Shown here in pieces: positions 1-7,783 of a DNA stretch of 11,517 nucleotides. This DNA is from JBKPDV01 sp046728075. GTDB taxonomy: Bacteria > Acidobacteriota > Thermoanaerobaculia > UBA5066 > Gp7-AA6. Every line of letters starts with the position of its first letter. Position 1 is the first letter of the stretch. Made by a program: the position numbers and the translations under genes. The notes below the pieces were generated by a model, which was not told the DNA's origin, searched no databases, and worked only from the letters and a program-made list of their open reading frames with translations. The stretch lies in the NCBI GenBank assembly GCA_046728075.1, contig JBKPDV010000071.1:1-11517 (forward strand), given 5' to 3'.

Positions 1-1092
1 GGCCACGGCCGCCGCGCTCGCCGGCTCGCAGCCCAGCCCCGACGCGTCCACGACGGCCTTGGCCTCCAGGATCTCACCGTCGGAAACCTCTGTCACGACG
101 CCGTTGGTCCGGCGGATCGAGGCCACGGCTCGGTCGTAGGAGGCCGGGTTCCCGATCTTGATCGCGGTCGCGAGCGTGTCCGCCGCGACGCGATGAGGAC
201 GCGCGAAGCCTTCACGGAAACTCTGCGCGAAGGGGTTCGCGCCGGCCGCCTGGACGGCGGCCAGGCGCGGCAGGCGCCGGATCAGCCCGAGCCGCTCGGC
301 TTCCGCGAGAGCCTTGCCGAAGGCAGCCGTGTTGCCGAGGTTGCCGGCGGGCACCACGATCCAGTCGGGAGGATCCCAGCCGAGCTGCTCGAGAGCTTCG
401 AAGACGATGGTCTTCTGCCCTTCGATGCGAAACGGATTGATCGAGTTGACGAGATACACGCCGAGCTTCGCCTCCGCTTCCTGCGCGAGCTCGAGACACG
501 CATCGAAGTCGCCGGCGACGAGCAGGGTCTTCGCGCCGTAGGCGAGCGCCTGCGCGAGCTTGCCCGCGGCCACCTGGCCGGCAGGGACGAGCACGAGCGC
601 CGGAATCCCCGCCGTCGCCGCGTACGACGCGAGCGACGCCGAGGTGTTTCCCGTCGATGCGCACGCGACCGCGCGCGCCTTCAACCGTCGCGCCTGCGTG
701 ACGCCGACCGTCATCCCGCGGTCCTTGAAGGAGCCGGTCGGATTCATCCCCTCATGCTTCAGATAGAGCGTCTCGAGACCGGCCCACTGCGCCACCGATG
801 CGCGGGCGGCCAGGGGCGTGTTCCCCTCGTGCTGCGTCACGGCTTCGCCCTCGGCTCCGGGCAGCACCAGCTCGCGGAAACGCCAGACGCCCGAGGCGTC
901 CGCGGGCAGGTCCGACCCGCGGCGCGAGCTCCAGAGCCGGCGCAGGGTCTCCCCTTTCTCGAGCGGATCCCGGTGATGGATCTCCAGCAGCGCTCGGCAA
1001 TCGGGACAGCTCGTCTCCGCCGAGAGGGCGGACCGCTCCTTCCCGCAGCGAGCGCAAACCTGCCAGCTCGAAGGCCTTTCGGGCAGCGCCAT
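1..1092 (-). CDS. thrC: Threonine synthase (PLP enzyme), C-terminus cut by window edge
   Basis: Threonine synthase converts O-phosphohomoserine to threonine and phosphate in the cytoplasm, the last step of threonine synthesis. My translation from ATG at 1092 stays open to position 1 (364 codons). It starts MALPERPSSW, then has a small zinc-ribbon-like module (C13-x2-C16 and C29-x2-C32). A fold-type II PLP core follows: NPTGSFKDRGM contains the Schiff-base lysine K123, and STGNTSASLASYA (about 146-158) is the phosphate-binding Ser/Thr/Asn-Gly loop region. Family members of this type are somewhat over 400 residues, so roughly 50 residues are probably missing. The ATG shares one base with the thrB stop (TGATG), and GGAAG lies 7 bases upstream (1100-1104), which supports this start and coupled translation. 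It is the third gene of thrA-thrB-thrC. An N-terminal ribbon is known from some threonine synthases; its role here is inferred to be structural. Confidence 0.93.
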   Translation of the reverse strand, partial: MALPERPSSWQVCARCGKERSALSAETSCPDCRALLEIHHRDPLEKGETLRRLWSSRRGSDLPADASGVWRFRELVLPGAEGEAVTQHEGNTPLAARASVAQWAGLETLYLKHEGMNPTGSFKDRGMTVGVTQARRLKARAVACASTGNTSASLASYAATAGIPALVLVPAGQVAAGKLAQALAYGAKTLLVAGDFDACLELAQEAEAKLGVYLVNSINPFRIEGQKTIVFEALEQLGWDPPDWIVVPAGNLGNTAAFGKALAEAERLGLIRRLPRLAAVQAAGANPFAQSFREGFARPHRVAADTLATAIKIGNPASYDRAVASIRRTNGVVTEVSDGEILEAKAVVDASGLGCEPASAAAVA

Positions 1093-2027
1093 CAGTCGTC
1101 TTCCATCGATATCACGCGCGCTCCCCGGGCATCGATCGTAAAGACCCGCGCCTCTGCCGCGACACCTGCCGCCCGGTATGCGGCGGTCATCGCCTTCCCG
1201 ACCCGCATTCCGGACTCGTCGTCGTGCACGAACGCGAAAGCAGAAGGGCCCGCTCCCGAGATGGAGGAACCGTGCGCTCCAGCCTCGAGCGCGGCGCGCT
1301 TGGCCTCCGCGAAGCCCGGCAGCAGCGGTTGTCGCGCGGGCTCGGCGATACGGTCCTCGATGGCGCGGGCGAGCAACGAGAGGTCTCCCGCAGCGAGGGC
1401 TGCCACGAGCGCTCCGACCTGAGCGGCCTGAGCCAGCGCAGTCTCCCGAGACAGAGTCGCGGGAAGCGCGGCGCGGGCACGCTCCGTGGCGAGCCTCTGT
1501 TCCGGCCGGGCGAGAACGATTCGAAGACCGCGCGGATAGGTCAGCCGCACGACGTCGATCGGATCGAGGGATCGGACCAGAACCACGCCGCCATAGAGGG
1601 CAGGCGCCGCGTTGTCCGCGTGCCGGCCCGCGACCACCTCTTCGGCGGCGAGGCAGGCCTCGAGCAGCTCTTCGAGCGAGAGCCGCGCGCGGAGCAGTGC
1701 GTCCGTCGCGACGGCCGCAGCCGCCGCGGAAGCAGCGCTGCCTCCCTGCCCGCCGGAGAGGGGTAGCCCCTTGCGCACTTCGATGCGGAGGCTTGTCTCC
1801 CCCGCTCCGGCGCGCCGCAGGACCTCGGCGGCCGCGATTGCGGCCGTATTGCGGGCAGGATCCCTCGGAATCTCTTCCGGTCCGACGACATCGACGGAGA
1901 TGCCACTGCCCGCCGCCCGAGACACCTGCACCTCGTCTCCGACTCCCTCGAGCGCCAGGCCGAGAATGTCCAGACCCGGACCCAGGTTGGCCACTGTGCC
2001 GGGGGCGAACGCGTGAACGGATTTCAC
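1092..2027 (-). CDS. thrB: Homoserine kinase (GHMP family)
   Basis: Homoserine kinase phosphorylates L-homoserine with ATP to O-phosphohomoserine, the substrate of the adjacent threonine synthase. The protein is 311 residues, a normal length. It opens VKSVHAFAPGTVANLGPGLD, matching the family's APxTxANLGPGFD substrate-binding start. The GHMP glycine-rich ATP loop is at about 86-103 (KGLPLSGGQGGSAAS). The C-terminal GHMP motif GSSISGAGPSAFAF is also present. The start is GTG at 2027-2025, overlapping the thrA stop as GTGA. No strong ribosome-binding site precedes it, so it is likely translated by coupling from thrA. The same reading frame stays open upstream to 3830, but that stretch lies inside thrA in another frame and looks nothing like a protein family, so I excluded it. 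The loop is SGGQGGSAA rather than the commoner GLGSSAA, a modest variation. Confidence 0.95.
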   Translation of the reverse strand: MKSVHAFAPGTVANLGPGLDILGLALEGVGDEVQVSRAAGSGISVDVVGPEEIPRDPARNTAAIAAAEVLRRAGAGETSLRIEVRKGLPLSGGQGGSAASAAAAAVATDALLRARLSLEELLEACLAAEEVVAGRHADNAAPALYGGVVLVRSLDPIDVVRLTYPRGLRIVLARPEQRLATERARAALPATLSRETALAQAAQVGALVAALAAGDLSLLARAIEDRIAEPARQPLLPGFAEAKRAALEAGAHGSSISGAGPSAFAFVHDDESGMRVGKAMTAAYRAAGVAAEARVFTIDARGARVISMEDD

Positions 2028-4510
2028 GATCCCGCCAACTCGGAAATGTCGTTGAAGAGACCGGCGGCAGTCACGTCGAGCCCCGCGCCGGGCCCCTGGA
2101 TCACGAGCGGGTTTGCGCGGTAGCGCTCGGTCGTGAACGCGATCTGATTGTCGCTGCCCGAGAGACCGGCGAAGGGGCTTCCCGGCGCGACCTCGATGAG
2201 ACCCACGCGAACCCGCCTCTGCGTGACCGAGGCGACAAAGCGCAGAAAGCGATTGCGGGCCCGGGCGCTTTCCACGCGGGCGCTCCAGGAGCCGTCGAAG
2301 TCCTCCAGGCGTTCGAGGTAGCGCGCGAGAGACAGACGGCGGGCGGCATGCGGCACCAGCGATTCGACGGAAATGTCTTCGGGCTCGCCCGGGAAGCCCA
2401 AGAGCCGGGCGAGGATCAGCGCCTTTCTGCCCACGTCCGCGCCGGAGAGGTCCTCGCGAGGGTCGGGCTCCGCGTACCCGCGATCGACCGCGGCTCGGAG
2501 GGTCTCGGAAAAGCGGCGCCCGCGCTCGAGCTGTGACAGGAGATATCCCAGCGTCCCGGAGAGACACCCATCGATTCGGAGCACCCGGTCGCCCGACCCG
2601 ACGAGCTTGCGGAAAGTGTCGAGGATCGGCAGACCCGCGCCCACCGTGGCCTCGAACCGGATTCGCCGGCCCGAGGCGCGGGCCGCGGACTCCAGGCGTT
2701 CCCGCTCGCGGCGCGGACCCGAGAGAGGCCGCTTGTTGGCGAGCACGACGTCCAGGCCCGCCGCGAGAGCGCTCTGGAGGAGAGGAGAAGTCGCCCCTGC
2801 CGTCACGTCGACGAAGATCGGACGCGAGAGAGCGTGCCGGGCGATCTCCGCGACCGCCTCGGGGGGCGAAGAGACGACGCCTCCGCTCGCGCGTCCGACC
2901 GATTTTTTCTTCTTCTTGGCCGCGGCGAGACGCTGCACGGCGCGGGATGAGATCCCCCTGGGCTGAAAAAGAAACCCTTGCCGATCGATGACGGCACAGA
3001 GGCGCAGTCGCTCGGGGCGCTCGGCGATGAGCCTGGCGAGGGTGCGGCCGACCTGACCGAACCCGAGCAGGACGACGTCGGCGCGCTCCGCCTGCGAGAC
3101 CGCTCCCCCGCCGATCTTGGACAGCTGAAAGGCTTCGTGTACCCGGCGCTGCGCCCGCGGCGCGTCCTCCTGCGAAACCACGAAGGAGATGTTGAGCTCC
3201 GAGGAGCCCTGGGCGATCGCAATGACGTTGATGCCGCCGCCCGCGAGCGCCGAGAACACCCGCGCCGCGATGCCCGGGGTTCCGGCCATGCCGAGGCCGA
3301 CGACCGAGATCGTGGCGAGCCCCGGCTCCACCTCCACGCCGTCGATCTCCCGCCGCGCGATCTCCCCCGCGAACGCTTCCCGCAGGCTGCGCGCAGCGGA
3401 GTCGGCCTCCGTCTGCGGCACGGAAAGGCAGATCGAATGCTCCGAAGAGGCCTGGGAGATGAGCGACACCGAGATCCCCTCCCGATGGAGAGCGGCAAAC
3501 GTCCGCGCCGCGATGCCGGGCACGCCGAGCATTCCGTTGCCGCTGACCGTCAGCAGGGCCTGCTGCCCGATGGCCGAAAGCGCCTTGACGGGATAGCGGG
3601 AGAGCGTCTGCCGGGGAGAGATCTCCGTTCCGGGATTCTTCGGCTCGGCGAAGGGTCGGATGAAAATCGGGATGCGCCGCCGCGCGAGGGGGGTGAGTGC
3701 GCGCGGGTGGAGAACCTTCGCGCCGTAGTACGCGAGCTCCGCTGCCTCCCGCGGGTGAAGCTGCGGGATCACGCGCGCGTCCGGCACGACGCGCGGGTCC
3801 GCCGTCAGGAAGCCCGGCACGTCCTTCCACAGAAAGATGGCTCCCGCTCCGAGCGCCCGCGCCAGAAGCGTTGCCGTCAGGTCTGAACCGCCGCGTCCGA
3901 GCGTGACGACGCCGCCGTCGGGACCGGCCCCGAGAAATCCCGGGACCACGGGGACGATTCCCCGGCGCAGAAGCGGCCGCAGGCGCTCCCGCACGCGGCG
4001 ATCGGTCTCCGCAAGATCGGGGGACGCCTGGCCCGGCCGCCCGTCGGTTGTGATGAGCTCGACCGCGCTGACCATCTCGCTCGCGACGCCGCGGGCCGCG
4101 AGGCCGGACGCGAAGAGCCGCGCGGCGAGCTCTTCGCCCCGGGCGAGCAGATGATCCAGAGCGCGCGGCGACAGCTCGCGGGCGAAGTGAGGGGCATTGG
4201 CGAGCGCGTCGACTTCGCGGAAGGATCGGTCGATCTCGGCCATCAGCCGGCGGCGAGCCGCGCCGCTCGAGAAAAGCCCCCGTGCCGCGGCGGCGTGGCG
4301 GCGGCGCAGAGAAGCGGCGTCAGACTTCGCGTCGCGGCCCGGCGTCGCGCGGGCGAGCGCCAGAAGCCCATCCGTGACTCCGGCCATCGCCGAGACGACC
4401 ACGACGGTCGGGCGCGGACCTCGCCGTACCATCGAAAGAGCCGCCTCGAGCGCGCGGGCGCCATCGAGGGAGGCTCCACCGAACTTTTGAATCGTTAGAG
4501 ATAAACGCAA
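2024..4510 (-). CDS. thrA: Bifunctional aspartokinase / homoserine dehydrogenase
   Basis: This enzyme carries out the first and third steps of the aspartate pathway: ATP-dependent phosphorylation of aspartate and NAD(P)H-dependent reduction of aspartate semialdehyde to homoserine. It is 828 residues, a usual length for the fusion. The aspartokinase half shows KFGGASL (9-15), VSAMAG (39-44), GRGGSDLTA (205-213), KDVPGF with TADPR (229-240) and ELAYYGAKVLHP (258-269). Two ACT regulatory domains follow at about 316-380 and 397-462, consistent with feedback control by threonine (family knowledge). The dehydrogenase half has GFGQVG (483-488), DVTAG (568-572), ANKRP (591-595), EATVGAGLP (620-628), and the catalytic Asp/Lys pair D692/K696 in DLSGADVGRK; QGPGAG is at 805-810. 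The start is TTG at 4510-4508, preceded by GAGAGAG four bases upstream. An in-frame TGA lies just above, so no earlier start is likely. A run of five lysines (532-536) sits in the dehydrogenase nucleotide-binding region. It heads thrABC. Confidence 0.95.
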   Translation of the reverse strand: MRLSLTIQKFGGASLDGARALEAALSMVRRGPRPTVVVVSAMAGVTDGLLALARATPGRDAKSDAASLRRRHAAAARGLFSSGAARRRLMAEIDRSFREVDALANAPHFARELSPRALDHLLARGEELAARLFASGLAARGVASEMVSAVELITTDGRPGQASPDLAETDRRVRERLRPLLRRGIVPVVPGFLGAGPDGGVVTLGRGGSDLTATLLARALGAGAIFLWKDVPGFLTADPRVVPDARVIPQLHPREAAELAYYGAKVLHPRALTPLARRRIPIFIRPFAEPKNPGTEISPRQTLSRYPVKALSAIGQQALLTVSGNGMLGVPGIAARTFAALHREGISVSLISQASSEHSICLSVPQTEADSAARSLREAFAGEIARREIDGVEVEPGLATISVVGLGMAGTPGIAARVFSALAGGGINVIAIAQGSSELNISFVVSQEDAPRAQRRVHEAFQLSKIGGGAVSQAERADVVLLGFGQVGRTLARLIAERPERLRLCAVIDRQGFLFQPRGISSRAVQRLAAAKKKKKSVGRASGGVVSSPPEAVAEIARHALSRPIFVDVTAGATSPLLQSALAAGLDVVLANKRPLSGPRRERERLESAARASGRRIRFEATVGAGLPILDTFRKLVGSGDRVLRIDGCLSGTLGYLLSQLERGRRFSETLRAAVDRGYAEPDPREDLSGADVGRKALILARLLGFPGEPEDISVESLVPHAARRLSLARYLERLEDFDGSWSARVESARARNRFLRFVASVTQRRVRVGLIEVAPGSPFAGLSGSDNQIAFTTERYRANPLVIQGPGAGLDVTAAGLFNDISELAGS

Positions 4511-4512
4511 TG

Positions 4513-4534
4513 GACTCTCTCGAGGTCAAGAGTC
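4513..4534 (-). promoter_or_regulatory. Inverted repeat overlapping the thrA ribosome-binding site
   Basis: In the thrA leader, GACTCT (4534-4529) can pair with AGAGTC (4518-4513) across a 10-base loop. The 3' arm and its flank include the GAGAGAG ribosome-binding sequence. The arms are seen directly; that they fold into a translation-dampening hairpin is inference. A stem of 6 bp with mixed composition is only moderately stable and could occur by chance. Confidence 0.35.
4515..4521 (-). promoter_or_regulatory. Ribosome-binding site deciding the thrA TTG start
   Basis: Read on the minus strand this is GAGAGAG, ending four bases before the TTG at 4510. It is the only Shine-Dalgarno-like stretch near the conserved KFGG start of the aspartokinase. 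There is an in-frame stop a few codons upstream and no ATG or GTG between that stop and the KFGG motif. The spacing is slightly short. It overlaps an inverted repeat (see 4513-4534). Confidence 0.6.
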
Positions 4535-4773
4535 TAAGGTCTCAGGTTGATCTCGCGAGCGGCACTTTAGACCCCGGACCCGAGACGCCCCATCGGCGGC
4601 GAAAAAGCCTCTCGCCGTAATAGGGCGGTGAGACTTTTGCGGACGATCCTCAGCCCGCGCCCTTCCCTGCTTTCGGCGAGAGGTTACGGGAGACAGACGG
4701 CCGCGTGGACTTCAGGCCAATGGTGGAAGGTCCCCAGCCGGCGGCGACCGTCCGGAACTGGCGGGAGAGCGGC

Positions 4774-4779
4774 TACAAT
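4774..4779 (+). promoter_or_regulatory. -10-like box (TACAAT) of the kinase gene
   Basis: TACAAT matches the housekeeping -10 consensus TATAAT at five of six positions and lies 18 bases before the ATG at 4798. No recognisable -35 hexamer lies 16-18 bases upstream. If it is used, transcription would begin near 4785-4787, downstream of the alternative ATG at 4705, leaving a leader of only about 12 bases. Confidence 0.5.
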
Positions 4780-4797
4780 CGGGCCGGTTCTCTCGAA

Positions 4798-7776
4798 ATG
4801 GCCCGACCGATGATCTGCCCTCAATGCCACACCCCGAACCCGGAAGGTGCGTACACCTGCGCCCAATGTGACGGCACGCTCGTCGATGCGACGCCGGTGC
4901 CCTCCAGGAGCGGCGCTCAGGAAAGCAAAGAGGAGCTCGAAGTCATGGCGACGATGGGGACGCCGGCTTCGCTCGGGGAGCTCATCCGCGGCCATGGGGT
5001 CTCCGCCTCGCTCTCCCTCGTCCTGCCCGAAGGACTCGAGATCGGACACCGATACCGAGTCCAACGGCTGCTCGGAATCGGCGGCATGGGAGCCGTTTAC
5101 CGGGTGCGGGACAAGGAGCTCGAGCGAGACGTAGCACTCAAGCTCATCCGTTCCGAGATCGCCGACAACGCGACGACTCTCGAGCGCTTCAAGCGGGAGA
5201 TCCACCTCTCGAGCTCCGTGACGCACCGAAACGTCCTGCGCGTCTTCGATCTCGGCGAAAGCGACGGCGTCAAGTTTCTGACGATGCAGTACGTCGAGGG
5301 GGAAGATCTCGGCGCGATCTTCAAGCGCGAGAAGAAGCTTCCCTTGCCGCGCGTGATCTCGATCTTCCGCCAGATCTGCGAAGGGGTGGCCGCCGCGCAC
5401 GAGCCGGGAGTCATTCACCGGGACTTGAAGCCCCAGAACATCATGATCGACTCCAGCGACCGCGTCTACGTCACGGACTTCGGGCTCGCCAAGACCGCCG
5501 AGCAGTCGGGCATCACACAGACAGGCTCCGTCATCGGAACTCCCTTCTACATGTCGCCGGAACAGGTGAAGGGCGCGCCGATCGACCAGCGTTCCGACAT
5601 CTACTCGCTGGGCGTCATCCTCTACCAGATGGCGACCGGTCAGCTCCCCTACACCGGCAGCACTCCCTACGAAGTCATGATCCAGCGTGTCCAGCGGCCC
5701 CCCAGGCCGGCCCGTGAGTTGAACCCGGAAATCCCGCTCTATCTCACGCGGATCCTCGACCGGTGCATGGCGATCGACCCGGCCGTCCGCTACGCCACGG
5801 TCGGAGAGATTCTCCAGGACCTGAACGATGCGACCTTTCGCCCGACGATGCGGTACCGGATGCAGCGCCGCCGCGGCCTGCTCCCGGCCGCCGCGGCCGC
5901 GCTCGCCGTACTCGTCGCGCTTTCGGCGTGGTGGATTCTCCGGAGCCGCAGGGCTCCTGTGCCGGCGGCCGGACATAAGGCCGAATCCGTGCTGATTGCC
6001 GACTTCGAGAATAAGACGGGCGACCCGGTCTTCGATGGGACCCTGGAGCCCGCCTTCGGCCTCGCGCTCGAGGGCGCCTCCTTCGTCACTTCCTACAGCC
6101 GTCCCGCCGCGAAGAAAATCGCGGCTCAGCTCCAACCGACAGCGACGGGGCTGTCCGAGCCGCTCGCCCGGCTCGTCGCCGTCCGGGAAGGAATCCAGGT
6201 CGTGACGGCCGGCTCAATCGAAAAGCGCGGTGACGGCTATCGAGTCTCCGTCCGCGCGGAGGACGCGGCCACGGGCAAGCCGATCACCGACGCGAGAGCG
6301 GATGCCTCCGGCAAGGATGGGGTGCTCTCGGCCGCGGCGAAGGCCGCCGCCGCGATTCGCAATGCCCTGGGAGACCGGACTCCCTCTTCCGTCCAGGTCG
6401 CCGCCGCGGAAACTTTCACCGCGGGATCGCTCGACGCCGCACACGAGTATGCCATCGCCCAGGATCTGCAGAACGCCGGCAACTGGGAGGAAGCGATCCG
6501 GCGCTACCAGAAGGCGGTCGAGCTCGATCCCAATCTCGGACGCGCTTACGCCGGCATCGCCGGGCTGTACGCCAACCAGGGGCGCCGGGAAGAGGCGCAG
6601 AAGGCCTTCCAGCTCGCGATGGCGCGCATCGACCGGATGAGCGAGCGGGAGAAATTCCGAACGCGCGGCCTTTATTACCTCGTCATGCGGGAACCTCAAA
6701 AGGCGCAGGAGCAGTTCGAGCAGCTTCTCCGGCAATATCCCGCGGACAACGCCGGAATGGCGAACCTCGCGCTGGCCTACTTCTACAGGCGGGACATGGC
6801 GCGGGCGTTGGCCGAAGGGCGCCGGGCCCTCGAGATCTATCCCAAGAGCATCCCTCTGAAAAACAACGTCGCTCTCTACGCGATGTACGCCGGCGATTTC
6901 GACGCCGCGATCCGCGAGAGCCAAGCGGTGCTTCAACTCAATCCCACCTTCGCCAAGGCCTATGTCTGCCTCGCCTTGTCGCAGGCCGCGCAGGGCAGCA
7001 TCGCCGACGCCGCGAAGACGTACGCGAGGCTCGAGACAACGGGAGGCTGGGGAGCGTCTCTCGCGGCAATCGGCTCAGCGGACCTCGCTCTGGCGCAAGG
7101 GCGGGCGGCCGATGCCATTTCCATCCTCGAGAAAGGCGTCGAAAGGGATCTGATCGAGAAGAAGGCGGACGCGGCCGCGCGCAAGCTCCTCGCCCTTGCC
7201 GAGGCCCATCTTGCGCGTGGCCAGACGGCAGCCGCCCAGGCCGCGGCCGAGCGGGCCGTAGCGCAGAGCCAGGGCGAGAACATCCTTCTTCCCGCCGGAC
7301 GCGTGTTCCTGGAGGCGGGCAAGGAAAGCCGCGCGCTGTCCCTCGCCAGCGAGCTCAGCAAGCGCTTCGAACCGGACGCCCGCGCTTACGCCAAGCTTCT
7401 CGAAGGCGAGGCGAAGACCAAACGAGGCCAAGGGCGCGAGGCGATCTCGGACTTCGAGGCCGCGCGGCAGATCTCGGACACCTGGCTTGGACGTTTCCTC
7501 CTCGGCCGGTCCTACCTGGAGGCCAAGGCCTTCCCGGAGGCGGATGCGGAGCTGGAGGCGTGCGCGAAGCGCCGCGGCGAGGCTGTCGCCCTCTTCCTGG
7601 ACGAGATCCCGAGCTTTCGCTACCTGCCTCCCGTCTACTACTACCTGGGCCGCGCGCAGGAGAGCCTGAAGAGTCCCGCTTTCACCGACTCTTACAAGGC
7701 CTTCCTGGCGATCAAATCAGAAGGCGGCGAGGATCCGCTGGTCGCGGACGCCCGCCGCCGGCTCGCCGCTCGCTGA
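4798..7776 (+). CDS. Membrane Ser/Thr protein kinase with zinc ribbon, TolB/FlgO-like region and TPR repeats
   Basis: This is a receptor-type Hanks (PknB-like) kinase of 992 residues that phosphorylates Ser/Thr; the target is unknown. Numbering from ATG 4798: a zinc ribbon (C7-x2-C10, C21-x2-C24); a kinase domain at about 85-345 with glycine loop GIGGMGAV (93-100), VALK lysine K115, HRDLKPQN (207-214), DFG (227-229), GTPFYMSPEQ (247-256) and DIYSLG; one hydrophobic helix at about 361-381 after an arginine-rich stop-transfer-like stretch; a presumably extracytoplasmic region opening VLIADFENKTGDPVFDGTL (398-416), resembling the TolB/FlgO-like domain in acidobacterial kinases; then TPRs from about 548 (for example NWEEAIRRYQKAVELDP) to near the C-terminus. 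All catalytic residues are present, so it should be active. The frame is open back to 4705, but the 31 extra residues look non-native and precede the TACAAT box. ATG at 4810 (MICPQC) is an equally plausible start. No strong ribosome-binding site is seen. Confidence 0.93.
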   Translation: MARPMICPQCHTPNPEGAYTCAQCDGTLVDATPVPSRSGAQESKEELEVMATMGTPASLGELIRGHGVSASLSLVLPEGLEIGHRYRVQRLLGIGGMGAVYRVRDKELERDVALKLIRSEIADNATTLERFKREIHLSSSVTHRNVLRVFDLGESDGVKFLTMQYVEGEDLGAIFKREKKLPLPRVISIFRQICEGVAAAHEPGVIHRDLKPQNIMIDSSDRVYVTDFGLAKTAEQSGITQTGSVIGTPFYMSPEQVKGAPIDQRSDIYSLGVILYQMATGQLPYTGSTPYEVMIQRVQRPPRPARELNPEIPLYLTRILDRCMAIDPAVRYATVGEILQDLNDATFRPTMRYRMQRRRGLLPAAAAALAVLVALSAWWILRSRRAPVPAAGHKAESVLIADFENKTGDPVFDGTLEPAFGLALEGASFVTSYSRPAAKKIAAQLQPTATGLSEPLARLVAVREGIQVVTAGSIEKRGDGYRVSVRAEDAATGKPITDARADASGKDGVLSAAAKAAAAIRNALGDRTPSSVQVAAAETFTAGSLDAAHEYAIAQDLQNAGNWEEAIRRYQKAVELDPNLGRAYAGIAGLYANQGRREEAQKAFQLAMARIDRMSEREKFRTRGLYYLVMREPQKAQEQFEQLLRQYPADNAGMANLALAYFYRRDMARALAEGRRALEIYPKSIPLKNNVALYAMYAGDFDAAIRESQAVLQLNPTFAKAYVCLALSQAAQGSIADAAKTYARLETTGGWGASLAAIGSADLALAQGRAADAISILEKGVERDLIEKKADAAARKLLALAEAHLARGQTAAAQAAAERAVAQSQGENILLPAGRVFLEAGKESRALSLASELSKRFEPDARAYAKLLEGEAKTKRGQGREAISDFEAARQISDTWLGRFLLGRSYLEAKAFPEADAELEACAKRRGEAVALFLDEIPSFRYLPPVYYYLGRAQESLKSPAFTDSYKAFLAIKSEGGEDPLVADARRRLAAR

Positions 7777-7783
7777 ACGTTCG

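Larger units (their letters stand above)
4511..4797. other. Divergent intergenic region between thrA and the kinase gene
   Basis: This 287-base region separates two divergent genes. It holds the thrA ribosome-binding site and its overlapping inverted repeat, a second inverted repeat (CGGCGA 4597-4602, TCGCCG 4612-4617, 9-base loop), and the TACAAT box of the kinase gene. No convincing thrA promoter was found: TATTAC on the minus strand (4622-4617) matches the -10 consensus at four of six positions but lacks a -35 match. The only minus-strand mini-ORF I found (4593-4567, 8 residues) has no threonine or isoleucine codons, so there is no sign of a thrL-type attenuator. Confidence 0.6.

Noticed and set aside
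193..1422. Long plus-strand open frame (409 residues) across thrC and thrB
   Set aside because: It is antisense to two clearly recognisable genes, is Arg/Ala-rich with no family motif, and reflects high GC content.
2028..3830. Upstream extension of the thrB frame inside thrA
   Set aside because: The frame is open but low-complexity and Arg/Gly-rich. The homoserine kinase begins at GTG 2027, and thrA occupies the region in another frame.
4567..4593. Mini-ORF upstream of thrA as a thr leader peptide
   Set aside because: It has eight residues with no Thr or Ile codons, no ribosome-binding site, and no terminator/antiterminator pair around it.
4597..4617. Inverted repeat CGGCGA/TCGCCG as an intrinsic terminator
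   Set aside because: It lies between two divergent genes with no transcript to end, and has no T tract after the stem on either strand. At most it is a leader structure.
4684..6135. Minus-strand open frame of 483 residues opposite the kinase domain
   Set aside because: It mirrors the kinase codons and has no recognisable domain. The kinase motifs on the plus strand are unambiguous.
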